A stretch of 64,000 bases of DNA from Thermomicrobiales bacterium. Its GTDB lineage: Bacteria > Chloroflexota > Chloroflexia > Thermomicrobiales > UBA6265. The DNA lies in contig JAWKPF010000006.1 in NCBI GenBank assembly GCA_041390825.1, positions 1 to 64,000 on the forward strand. Reading direction: 5' to 3'. Shown here piece by piece: positions 54,976 to 64,000 of the stretch. The notes under the pieces are model-generated. The model worked only from the letters and a program-made list of their open reading frames with translations, ran no database searches and was not told where the DNA came from. Position 1 is the stretch's first letter; every line of letters begins with the position of its first letter. The position numbers were made by a program, and so were the translations under genes.

Positions 54976-55767
54976 ATGGACTCGCAAACGACTACCAACG
55001 ACCGCCCGATCGAACTCGTTACCTGATCTTTTATGACACGTTGATCGAATTGTATCCCAACGCTGGAGATGCTGGCAGCGGCGCGCTTCGCCGCATCGGC
55101 ACGAGTCCGATCTGGAAGCCCTGCGCCAATCCGATCTCATCGCCGAGGACTACTTCACGATCGTCAATGGAGCAATTCCGATTCGCGACCGGCCACCCGC
55201 CGACCGTGAGCGGATCCGGCTCGCATATATGAACGTCTGGCTGGAAGCCGCCGGCATCCCGCACGATGAGCTGGTGGTGCGCGAAGCGCGGCAACACTAC
55301 CTGGCCGAATACGAAACTCCGGCGGTCGAGGATTCTCCCTTCGGCGGGTATCTCGTGTTCCGTGATGTGATGGACGCCACCTCCCGCTTGCGCGAGGCTG
55401 GCATCAAGACAGCCATCATCTCCAATGCCGATAGCGATGTCACTGCGCTCTCTGCCGGCATCTCGAGTTTGCCGAAGGCATGGATCTCATCGTGACCTCG
55501 GCGTTGATCGGCTATGAGAAGCCGCATATCAACACCTTCCGGGCGGCATTCGAACCGCTCGGCGTCGACCCCGCGAACACGCTGCACATTGGCGACCAGC
55601 CAAAGTCCGACGTGGTCGGAGCGCTGAATGCGGGCATGCGCGCGGCGCTGATCGATCGCTACGAACGCCAGGATCCGGCTCTGCACGACGTTCCCATCTT
55701 CGTCGGACTCGATGCGCTGGTCGATCATGTGCTGGCGATCAACGCACAGGCGGCGGTGGCGTCGTGA
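54976..55767 (+). CDS. HAD-superfamily hydrolase, frameshifted
   Basis: Starts MDSQTTTNDRPIELV; the first slip interrupts the catalytic motif I, which reads TFDFYDTLIEL when joined. Later blocks are YMNVWLEAAGIPHDELVVRE, VMDATSRLREAGIKTAIISN (motif II Ser/Asn region), ALIGYEKPHINTFRAAFEPL (motif III Lys) and NTLHIGDQPKSDVVGALNAG (motif IV Asp). This is a complete HAD phosphatase/dehalogenase-type enzyme with a helical cap. Its stop overlaps the GTG start of the MOSC gene. Confidence 0.75.
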
Positions 55768-56412
55768 CCGTGATCGAGCTGCTCTCGGTCAATGTGGCGC
55801 TCCCAGGCTATCTCTGCGAACGGCATGGCCAGATGATCGAAAGCGGGATTCGCAAGCGCCCCATTTCGACCGAAACCGTAACCGTCTCCGAGGTCAATAT
55901 CGAAGGTGACGGCCAGGGTGACCTGGTGGCTCATGGCGGTCCAGAAAAGGCCGTCTACGGCTACCCCTCCGAGCATTGGCCACGCTGGACCGAGGAGATG
56001 AGCCCGGCGCTTCCCTACGGCCCGGGATCGTTCGGGGAAAACCTGAGTCTGAAGGGGATACTGGAGGACGAGGCCTGCATCGGCGATATCTGGCGTTGGG
56101 GCGATGTGCGGCTGCAAATCCGCCAACCGCGCTACCCCTGTTACAAGTTCGCTGAAAGCCCAGCGGCCGAACGTGGTCAAAGCCATGGTCGATAATGGCC
56201 GCACTGGCTGGTACTCGCGTGCTCACCCCCGGGACGGCGCCTGTCTATGGAACGCTCGAACTGGAAGCGCGATCCAGCCGCAGTCACCGTGGCGCTGGCC
56301 CATGCCGCCCGGCTTCCCGGAGCGGACCGCGCGCTGGATCGAACGCGCTGCCGCGGTGGATGCGCTGTCGAAGGTCGTCAAGCAGTCGCTGGCTGAAGCG
56401 CTGTCATCCTGA
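55764..56412 (+). CDS. MOSC-domain protein (YiiM-like), frameshifted near the end
   Basis: GTG start in a GTGA overlap with the HAD gene. The first 140 residues read cleanly: ISTETVTVSEVNIEGDGQGD, VAHGGPEKAVYGYPSEHWPR and FGENLSLKGILEDEACIGDI, then RQPRYPCYK with the conserved Cys (about residue 127). After a slip near 56160 come NVVKAMVDNGRTGWYSRVL and VDALSKVVKQSLAEALSS. MOSC proteins are molybdenum-cofactor sulfurase C-terminal-like domains; YiiM-type members reduce N-hydroxylated compounds. Confidence 0.8.
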
Positions 56413-56526
56413 CCAGAACGCGAGCAATCCGACGACTCGTTCGGCACACACCTGGCGCTACCGTTTCCTTGCCGCATCGTCCATGAGAGAATGAAGCCCG
56501 AACCACGTACACGGAGGTGAGCGGCG

Positions 56527-57825
56527 ATGACGGATTTCATGCGAAGATGCTGGCGGTCACCGTGCTCGCGGCGGTTGTGCCTGGGCTCGCAGTGACCGCC
56601 GCGCCGGCGATGGCGCAGTCGGGATTGGATGGCGCGGCATGTTGGCCGCAAGGGCGCTGACCGGGGTCTCCGGCGGCCAGATGACCTGGTCGCAGGCGCC
56701 GGCAACCATCATCGATCCGGCGCAGTCGATTGTGGCGTCGATGGAAACCACCGCGGGCGCTATCCTGGATCCAGCTCGACCCGGTCAACGCGCCGATCGC
56801 AAACTTTCAACAACTTCATCTGCCTGGCGCTCGCCGGCTACTACACCGGCACCGATTCACCGCATTTCGCCGGATATCTCATCCAGGGCGGCGATCCGAG
56901 CGGCTCTGGCGCCGGCAAACCCGGCTACTACATTCCCTCCGATCCCACCGTGGGCCAATATCCTGTTGGCTCTGTGGCGATGGCCAACGCCGTTCCGAAC
57001 CAGAATGGCTCCTCAGTTCTTCATTGCCGCGACCGACCTGACCGACCAGATCCCTGCCGAGTATCCGGGTCTTCGGACAAGTCATCGGCGGAACGGAAGT
57101 GGTCACGGCGATCTCACAAGGCGCCGTGCAAGCGCAACCGGACGGTGAGCATCGAAACCGGTCGATCCGGCGATGGTGCTGAGCGTCACGATTCAGACCG
57201 GCGCGGGAACAACCAGCCAGGTCGGCCCGTCATTGCGGCTGCGACGCAGACACCAGAAGTAGCCGTTCCGCCACCTCCGGCGCTACCCACTGCTACCCCG
57301 CCGCAACCATCCGCGTCCACCGATGCGCAGGGCGACCAGGCAGCTCGACCAACACAACGACCGTGACCGGCACGACGCCTACGGGGGACACCGGTTGCGC
57401 TGGTCTGGACGATTACAAAGCCGCATTCGAGGAGAGCTTATACCACCGCGGCGATTGCCAATCCGGAGGCGCTTGCCGTTCTCCTCGAAGCCGCAAAGCA
57501 ACCCGGAAACCCAGAGTCTCTTCGAGGACCTCACTCCAGAAGAAGCGACCGCGCTCAGCGGGTTTCACGGCTCGCTTGCCGATTCGGTCGCGGCTATCAC
57601 GCCGTTCGCGTTCGCGGCAGAGTGGCACATGGTGCAGATCGAGATCTTCCGCGCGTTGAGTGAGTTCACCGCGAACATCGCGTCACAGGGCTTGATGTTT
57701 ACGCCTCGATGCAGGCGTCGACCACCATGAACGATCTGCTGGAGCGCAGCGACGCCGCCGCGATCGCAGCCGAGGCGATCTGTCCGGGATTTGCCGCCTG
57801 GGCCGCGGGCGAAGAGGTCGAGTGA
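56527..57825 (+). CDS. Exported cyclophilin-type peptidyl-prolyl isomerase, frameshifted
   Basis: GGAGGTG precedes ATG 56527. After an early slip a signal peptide appears (MLAVTVLAAVVPGLAVTAAP, cleavage near AMAQ). The cyclophilin domain reads QIQLDPVNAPIA, NFICLALAGYYTGTDFHR, FAGYLIQGGDPSGSGAGKPG and GSVAMANAVPNQNGSQFFIA. The last two are catalytic and proline-binding blocks. A Pro-rich linker and a helical C-terminal region follow (LFEDLTPEEATALSGFHGSL, MQASTTMNDLLERSDAAAIA). Probably a secreted protein-folding catalyst. Confidence 0.75.
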
Positions 57826-57902
57826 TCCTCCTTCCCTGAATGGCTCCGATCTGGGAGAATCAAGCGATGAAATAAGCGGTTTTCATGGGAGAGGAATCGA
57901 AC

Positions 57903-58876
57903 ATGCCAAGACGATTGCTGATGACCGGAATCGCCCCGATGGCGATGCTTGCCGGATCGATCATCCCGCCGGGGAGCGCAGCGCCTGGAGAGGTATTGGC
58001 GCAAACCGGATGATTGCACTGGTTTGCAGGCATGGTCGCAAGCCTACCTGGCGGAAGAGCAGCGCTATTTCGACGAGCTGGCCGCAGTCGTCGACATCAG
58101 CGATCTGCGCGCCCTGGCCACGGCCACTCCCGCAACAACTCAACCAGATCGTCGAGCTGATCGAAACGCATTCAAGAACATGGACAAGATCGACGCGCCT
58201 CGCGTTCGCCGCGAACTGGCAACGCGCCAATATGGAGTCGCTCGATCTGCCCAGGCGCTCTTTGCCGACGGAGCGTTGAACGGGATCTTCACCATCCTCG
58301 TCGATTACTACGACCAGTCGCTTCGCCCGACCAGGAGATCGCCCAGGCGCGGCTCGACGCCACTTGCGGCGTGCGCCGACTTCGACACGTTTGCCGTTCC
58401 AGGTGACATGATCGATGGCGAACTGGACGACCTGGTGCCCGGGTTCGCATCCTGGTCGAGCTGCGAGGGACTGGACGAACTGGGTATTGCCATCGATCGG
58501 GCCAACCTGCAAGCGCTGGTCGAAGTCCCGGCGGCGCTCACCCCGCTGGCCGAATTCGGAGGAGACTGGGATGTCGATCCTCGATCCAATGGAACCAGTT
58601 GCAATTCATGAGCCTGGCCGACTACTACGAAGCGGTGTCGCGCATTCTGGACCAGACGCCGGCGCCGGAATATGCGCAAGCGTGGTTCCAGAGCCTGATC
58701 GCCTTCAACCGCGCGGTTGGGGAGACTATTCGCACTGGGTACGAGCACGGCGGCATCATGGCGGCCAGCACCGCGAATTCCGACATGCTGGCGGAGGTGA
58801 CCGCCAACGAGGCCGCTATCCAACAGGGTCAACAGGGGTGCATGACCTTCCTGACTTCGTCGAATACTACGGCTAG
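57903..58876 (+). CDS. Exported helical protein of unknown function, frameshifted
   Basis: Starts MPRRLLMTGIAPMAMLAGSI, a signal peptide ending near VLAQT. The mature protein is mostly helical: LQAWSQAYLAEEQRYFDELA, QYGVARSAQALFADGALNGI, LGIAIDRANLQALVEVPAAL, LADYYEAVSRILDQTPAPEY and FNRAVGETIRTGYEHGGIMA, ending EYYG at 58876. It resembles no family I know. Its layout is like the C-terminal helical part of the preceding cyclophilin-type gene (both with Ala/Glu-rich helices and a similar CPGFAAW/CTFLTF end), so the two may be related. Confidence 0.5.
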
Positions 58877-58923
58877 TCGTTCGGGACGGGCATCGGCGGT
58901 CGAACTGCCGCGTCGAGGCAGGA

Positions 58924-60128
58924 ATGGCAACAGCGAAACGATTCGACGATGTGCCCATGCAGAACACGCTCGACGACGTGCCGCCGATCGGCCGAGGAGA
59001 TTCGCGGCCGGCAACAGCGCGCGTGAGAAAGCCTCGGCCGCGGGATTGGACGGGTTGCTGGTGGTTGGCCGCTCGTTCTATGACCGGCCCGGCGACCTGG
59101 CGTACCTAAGCGGGCACTTTCCTCCCTTCCCCACCACGGTTTTTTCCGAAGGGAACCGGGGCATGGGGCACGCGATGCTGCTCTTGCCGGTGGTTGGCGA
59201 ACCCGTCTTGCTGACCGGACGCGCGCAAACACCGCCCCGATCTGGTGGTGGTCGACGATGGCGCGCCGCTGGCGATCTGGGATCTGGGCTGATCGATCTC
59301 CTGAAAGAGACCTATCTGGAAGACGCCAATATCGGCCTGCGGGCGATGACATTCCCGCCGGCCGCGATCGACCGGCAACGGCTGCGCGAGCTGGCCCGGG
59401 CTGACGCTCGATCCGGAGCCGAACATCGTCGCCGAGATGCGCGCCATCAAGAGTCCGGGCGAACTCGACCTGCTGCGCCGGGCGGCACGCTGCGCCGATG
59501 CCGCGTTGATGACCGCCAATGTTACGATCCGGCGCGTGCGGTGTGACCGAGCGCGAGGTCTGCGCGGAGGCAATTGCCGCGGCCATGCGCGCCGGGGCCG
59601 ATTTCGTGCGCTATTTCCGGGTGCACTCTGGTCCGTGGTCGGCGTTCGACTCGCTGGCCACAGGCCACGGACCGGCGCATCGAATCGTAGAGATCGTGGC
59701 GTTGGACGTCATCGGCGCATACCAGGGCTATGGGTTCGACGTGAACCGCACGACGGTTTGCGGCGACGCGAGCGCCGAAACCCGCCGCCTGCTGGAAACC
59801 ACCCTCGAAGCGACCAACGCGGCGGTGGAGCAGATTCGCCCAGGAGTGGCGGTTTCGACCGTGGCGGACGCTGCGGTCGAGGTCATGCAGCGCGGCCGGT
59901 ATGGCGATTACTTCGCTGGCATGATGGGCCACGGTATCGGGTTGGAGACGGTCGAGCTTCTTATCTGTCGGTGAACCCACCGTACTCGAATCGAACATGG
60001 TCCTGTGGAACCCGGCCTGTTCATTCCCGAAGTCGCGGCGCCGCCATCGAACAGGAAGTGGTGGTCCACGCCATCGGACCGAGCGAGATCATTACCCCCA
60101 CCCCACCGAACCTCTGGAGTGGGACTGA
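58924..60128 (+). CDS. M24-family metallopeptidase (Xaa-Pro aminopeptidase/creatinase type), frameshifted
   Basis: The N-terminal creatinase-like domain reads REKASAAGLDGLLVVGRSFY, LAYLSGHFPPFPTTVF and HAMLLLPVVGEPVLL. The C-terminal pita-bread domain reads VAEMRAIKSPGELDLLRRAA, VCAEAIAAAMRAGADFVRYF, EIVALDVIGAYQGYGFDVNR (metal Asp region) and GMMGHGIGLETVE (metal His), then VEPGLFIPE and EQEVVV. The M24 set of metal ligands is largely visible. It removes N-terminal residues next to proline or cleaves related C-N bonds. The end TEPLEWD at 60128 requires one more slip. Confidence 0.75.
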
Positions 60129-60239
60129 AACAGGCACCGGCGTACAGGGTCCGGTGTCCAGCGCACGCGGAGGCACTGAATTCCGGCCCGCTCGGTTCAT
60201 TCGACACTGGACCCTGGACCGTCACCTGCCAGGAAGGAG

Positions 60240-61465
60240 CGCATCCATCGATCCATATCGATGGCGAACGGTTGAACGCGTCGTTGCAGGAGCTGGCACG
60301 GGACGGGGCGACCGGATGAGCAGTGGCGTGACGCGCCTGACGCTTTCCGACGAGGACAAGGCGGCCCGCGATTCGCTGGCGCTGGATGACCGAGGCCGGC
60401 TGACTGTGCGATCGACGATCTGGGCAACATGTTTGGGATTCGTCCCGGCATCGAGGACGTGCCGCTGCAGGTACATGGGTTCGCATATCGACACCGTCGT
60501 GCGCGGGGACGATACGACGGCGCGCTCGGGGTGATGGGCGCCCTGGAAGTGATCCGCACGCTCAACGATCACAACGTTCGCACCCGCCTGCCGGTGGCGC
60601 TGGTAAACTGGACGAACGAGAAGGCGTGCGCTTCGAACCGGCCACGCTCTGTTCCGGCGCGGTCGCGGGAGCAAGCTCTATGCGCGACTATGCTCATGGC
60701 ATCCGGGACCGCAACGGACTCATCTTCGGAGAGGAACTGCAACGCATCGGCTACAAGGGTGACGTCCTGCGCCCGTTACCTGCCAACGCATACCTGGAAC
60801 TGCATATCGAGCAAGGGCTAGCGTGCTGGAATCGGTCGGCAAACCCGTGGTGGGGTTGTCGGCGGCATCGTTGACTCATTTGGAGCGAGGTCAGGTCACC
60901 GGGCAATCGGACCATGCCGGCCCTCGCCCATGAGCACTCCGCAAGGACGCGCTGATGGCCGCGTCCACCATGATCTCCTCGATCGAGCGGCTCGCCCTCG
61001 ACCGGGACGATATCACGGTAGACCGTCGGTCGGATCAGGGTGGAACCAGGACACCATCAACACGATTCCGGGAGAGCCGTCTTCAGTGTCGATTTCCGGC
61101 ATCCGGACGGCGAGACGATCGACTTTCTCCCGCGAGCTCGGCAAGCTGGGTGAGACTGTCGCCCGCAACCGGGAGTCGACATCACCGTCGAGCGAATCTG
61201 GACCAGCGATCCCACCCCGTTCGATCCAGCCGTGATTGCCGCAATCTGCACCGGCTGTGAATCGCTCGGGCTCCCGTACGAAGAGCTTTGGTCGGGGGCG
61301 GGGCACGACGCCAAACACCTGGCCGATCTGGTTCCCACGGGCATTCGTCCGCAGCAGGCGGCGTCAGCCACGCGGAGATCGAGTATTCGACACCGGAAGA
61401 CATCACCGCCGGCGGCGACGTCCTGCTGCAGGCGGCACCAGCGCCGCGGGCAGGGATCAACAACC
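60240..61465 (+). CDS. M20-family Zn amidohydrolase (hydantoinase/carbamoylase type), frameshifted
   Basis: Pieces across frames: IHIDGERLNASLQELARDGA, GVTRLTLSDEDKAARDSLAL, GNMFGIRPGIEDVP, GSHIDTVVRG, GRYDGALGVMGALEVIRTLN, VALVNWTNEE, VRFEPATLCSGAVAG, YLELHIEQG, GWNQDTINTIPGE, GAGHDAKHLADLVPTG and AEIEYSTPEDITAGGDVLLQ. GSHIDTV, GxYDGALGV and HIEQG are the metal-binding blocks of N-carbamoyl-amino-acid amidases and allantoate amidohydrolases. It cleaves N-carbamoyl or similar amides. It follows the M24 peptidase gene and likely forms a small catabolic pair with it. Both ends are uncertain. Confidence 0.7.
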
Positions 61466-61479
61466 CATATCCTGGGCCA

Positions 61480-61995
61480 GGAATCTTCGCCTTCTTGGAC
61501 TCTTTTCCAACTATTCTGGGAAACATCCCAATAGAACCAGCTCCCAAAGGGCCTGGAATGCTCGATTCCAACTCTTTCTGCTGGCATGCCCGCAATGTAC
61601 TCTCGTGCCACCTGGATTTGGCTACAGGAGAGCTGCTCTTTCGTCGACCGCCCTATGAAACAAGAGCGCAATTCGACCCAATTCAGTTCGAACGGCACAA
61701 ACCTCCGGCCATGCGAGCTAGACCGAGCTTCTCGGGTGATTCGGGAGATCTCCGCGCGTATCCTCCTCGCGCCATCCTCGAGCAGCGTATCAAGAAACCG
61801 AAGCACCAAGTAAGTTGGTATTGGGTGGTCGCGCGCGGTTTCTGCAACCCAGGAGAGCGAGACGGCGATCTCTGTGAACCCTGCTGCAGGTGGCTCGAAG
61901 GCACTTACTCTGGCACTCAACTTGTTGTAGCGCTTGGCCAGTTCATCGAGTGGGAGCAAGATCAGCGTAGCTTTGAACTGTGCCAATTGCTCCAA
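61480..61995 (-). CDS. Possible hypothetical protein
   Basis: A minus-strand frame from TTG 61995 gives a natural-looking helical sequence (LAQFKATLILLPLDELAKRY, AGFTEIAVSLSWVAETARDH, TYLVLRFLDTLLEDGARRIR). The base composition here is visibly less GC-rich than in the neighbours. The frame runs on into the antisense of the M20 gene, so its true end is unknown, and the ribosome site is weak. No family recognised. Treat as tentative. Confidence 0.35.
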
Positions 61996-62228
61996 CCTGG
62001 ATAGAGTGTTCCCAGTCGTAATTCGTCAGATCTAGTTCCGATCCAAATGGCATTCTCTCGGCCCTTTCCCAAACTTCGCTCCGTCACGCAACAAGACTAG
62101 TACGCAGGATGACTACGATCGGGTTACCCAGAGCACTTCGATCTAGGTGCAAGCCATCTACCGTCGAGACAGGCGAGCTTCGCCGGAAATGCCTTCCGAG
62201 CAATCCGGGTAACGACAAGGAGACGACG

Positions 62229-62823
62229 ATGGGCAATCACTACGCTTCCGGTGTGAAAGGGAACATCCACGTGGAACTGGCGCGTCCCTGGTGGTGGGAC
62301 CTGATCGTAGGTCCACCCTCTTCCGACCAGATCCATCTCTATGTGCAGACGCTCTGCGAGCGCTATCCGTGGCTTTGTCAGGACACGCTTCCCGTCGACT
62401 GGGACAAGTTCCCACCAGACCCGCGCGAGCTCACCACGCTGGTAACGGTGGCGGGGCTGGATCGGTATCGATGGCTACCCGAACCCCGATGGCACCGGAC
62501 CGGATCCCGATGGACCGATCGGCCCGATCATGCACGATCTGCTGGTCTCGCTCGTTGCTGGGCAGTTGGCCATGGGAATGGCCGATCGCGAACTGGCTAC
62601 CAATCTGCAGATGGTCGCCGGAAAAACGGCTCATTCAAGCGCACGCCGGCTCCAGGAGGTTTCCGGCCAAGCGAACCGCGACAACGCATCGTGCCCACGA
62701 CGCGGGCCGGACGGGAGCACTCCTGTCCGGCCTGTGGCATGCAACGAGGTCGAGTTACGCAGCCGGGGTGGCGATGCCGTCGAAGCGGACCAGCATACCG
62801 GCCGGGAACCGGCGCGGAAATGA
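62229..62823 (+). CDS. Hypothetical soluble protein, frameshifted
   Basis: AAGGAG six bases before ATG 62229 supports the start. The first part reads MGNHYASGVKGNIHVELARP, WWWDLIVGPPSSDQIHLYVQ and LCERYPWLCQDTLPVDWDKF. After a slip near 62458 it continues IGIDGYPNPDGTGPDPDGPI and MHDLLVSLVAGQLAMGMADR. The real end is unclear; one frame contains a zinc-ribbon-like CPACG. The 220 bp upstream (62005-62228) contain no gene. It converges on the ScyD-like gene and overlaps its end. Confidence 0.5.
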
Positions 62824-63952
62824 TGGAGTTGGTGACAACGAAGAGGTTGCCCGACTCCTGGGTGGAACGCAATCCCATGCGGGAAGAAGAGGCCCTCCAC
62901 GACTGGGGTCACGGTGCCATCCGCGTCGACGCGGGAAGACGTTGCCCGGCGCCGGCATTTCGTCGCTAAAGTCCGCTGTCAACTGCGTGACGGTAGAGCG
63001 CGCCATCCGGTCCGTATGTCGCATCGACGATCATCGACAGTTGTACATCGCGAACCGTGTAGGTGCCGTCGGCCTGATAGTCCAAGATCGAGGGTCCATT
63101 CCACGACTCGGAAAGGAGCACCACGGTGATGGTGCCGTCCGGCGCAATGGCAACGCTGGTCGGGACGGGCTGCCGCGGCCCAGGCTGCATCGCTTCCTCC
63201 TCGGCCGTTGGCGTGGCGCCGGTCAGATCGGTCAGATTCGGCACCACCGCGAAGAGCGAGAACTCGCCGGTATCCGGGGCAACCTGGTAGATCGTGTTGC
63301 CGCCTGCGTCCGCGACGTAGATGACGCCGTCCTGGCTGATCCCGAGCCCGTAAAGATTCGGGTTGATATCGGTGCCGTCCGGGTTGTTGGCCTCCTCGTA
63401 GGGACCGAGCTCGGCGACAAGCCGTGTCTCCTGGGTGTTGATATCGATCGCGCTGATGGTGTTCTCCGACGGCAACGGCACCATGCCGCTCCCAACCGAG
63501 CTCCCACCAGTGGAGACGTAGACCGACTGATCGTAATAGTCGATGCCAACGCCGCCAATCGCGGTCGTGAGGACGATCTGCGTGCCGTCCGGCGCGATCG
63601 CGGAGATCTGCGGCGGCACGAGCGGCGGAGTGGCGGTCGCAACGACGCCTGGGGTCGCAGCCGGAGGCGGCGCGGTGGGATCGCCACCCGAGACGCCTTG
63701 CTCGGCAATGTAGATGGTGCCGTCCTCGCCCAGGGTGATATCACCCGGGTTCCAGAGCCCTTGTCCGACGACAGTGGCGCCCTCCGGCAGCGGCGGCATG
63801 CCCCCGCCCTGCTCTTCACCCGCAGCGGGTGATGCGTCCTGCGCGAACGCGCCTGCTGCCGGCAGGGCAACGCCCGCAGCAGCCGCCATGGCCACGCTGC
63901 GAATCAACAACTCACGGCGATTGAGCCGCGCTTTTTCCAGCATTAGGTCCAT
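62755..63952 (-). CDS. Tat-exported ScyD/ScyE-like beta-propeller protein, frameshifted at the C-terminus
   Basis: ATG 63952 (MDLMLEKARLNRRELLIRSV) is used; GTG 63962-63964 is an alternative. The twin-arginine leader is LNRRELLIRSVAMAAAAGVA, with cleavage near AFAQ. The mature protein is a beta-propeller of ScyD/ScyE type, with repeats such as GLWNPGDITLGEDGTIYIAE, GLGISQDGVIYVADAGGNTI and VDATYGPDGALY. The reading is clean from the start to about 62990. It then slips and continues QLTADFSDEMPAPGNVF, VTPVVEGLFFPHGIAFHPGG and RFDGIATPAA, stopping at 62755. ScyD and ScyE are named from scytonemin clusters, but most members have unknown function. Confidence 0.75.
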
Positions 63953-64000
63953 TTCGATTAGCACCTCTTACCTCTTTCGGGCGCTCCCATGAGCGCCCAC

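Noticed and set aside
44118..62990. Interpreting the broken genes as a decaying prophage or genomic island
   Set aside because: No integrase, phage structural gene or transposase is visible, and the damage is uniform across unrelated housekeeping-type families. Sequencing indels explain it more simply.

Overview
The window reads as a high-GC bacterial chromosome or megaplasmid segment, most likely from the Chloroflexota and probably near Thermomicrobia. This is inferred from Tat-dependent secreted proteins, Thr/Pro and PTQAPLQ stalk linkers on secreted proteins, an F420-type luciferase-like oxidoreductase, a Tat-anchored ScyD-like protein and peptide-type ABC systems with several paralogous binding proteins. 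There is no rRNA, tRNA or CRISPR array that I can recognise.

Layout. 0-5 kb: a partial gene, an MFS and an MMPL efflux pump, and a small polytopic membrane protein. 5-10.9 kb: a Tat-type selenium-binding protein/methanethiol oxidase homologue, a large ATPase-LuxR regulator and a methyltransferase. 11-15.6 kb: a Tat-secreted protein, a parA-parB pair and a cation-diffusion facilitator. 15.6-21 kb: a secreted calcium-binding repeat protein, then a tightly coupled operon of three paralogous serine hydrolases and a GSCFA protein. 21-22.3 kb: two complete copies of a tiny operon (a 66-aa protein, then a 37-aa membrane protein), each with the same structured leader and its own terminator. This is the strongest candidate for something undescribed. 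22.3-26 kb: enolase-superfamily racemase, acetyltransferase and lipoprotein, with a frameshifted creatininase diverging from them. 26.4-36.4 kb: a minus-strand uptake and amide-catabolism cluster (ceramidase-like, creatininase, DppC, DppB, two paralogous binding proteins with duplicated leaders, and a dimethylformamidase-like protein). 36.6-47.3 kb: four secreted proteins sharing one repeated domain, interrupted by an amidohydrolase; the last also carries a PQQ-type propeller. 47.4-64 kb: accessory enzymes (Dps, HtrA, cupredoxin, two nitroreductases, DUF3800, LLM oxidoreductase, HAD, MOSC, cyclophilin, M24 and M20 peptidases, ScyD-like).

Quality caution. Genes from about 44.12 to 62.99 kb, and from 24.15 to 25.8 kb, are almost all broken by single-base frameshifts although their families stay recognisable across frames. 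Elsewhere genes are intact. I read this as uncorrected indel error in poorly polished stretches rather than real gene decay. Coordinates of genes there span the recognisable family from its start to its stop across frames.

How the genes work together. The 26-36 kb block looks like one amide/peptide-type nutrient uptake and hydrolysis unit. The 16.8-21 kb operon is probably a surface-glycan or acyl-modification module. The 36-47 kb block builds extracellular adhesin- or lectin-like proteins.
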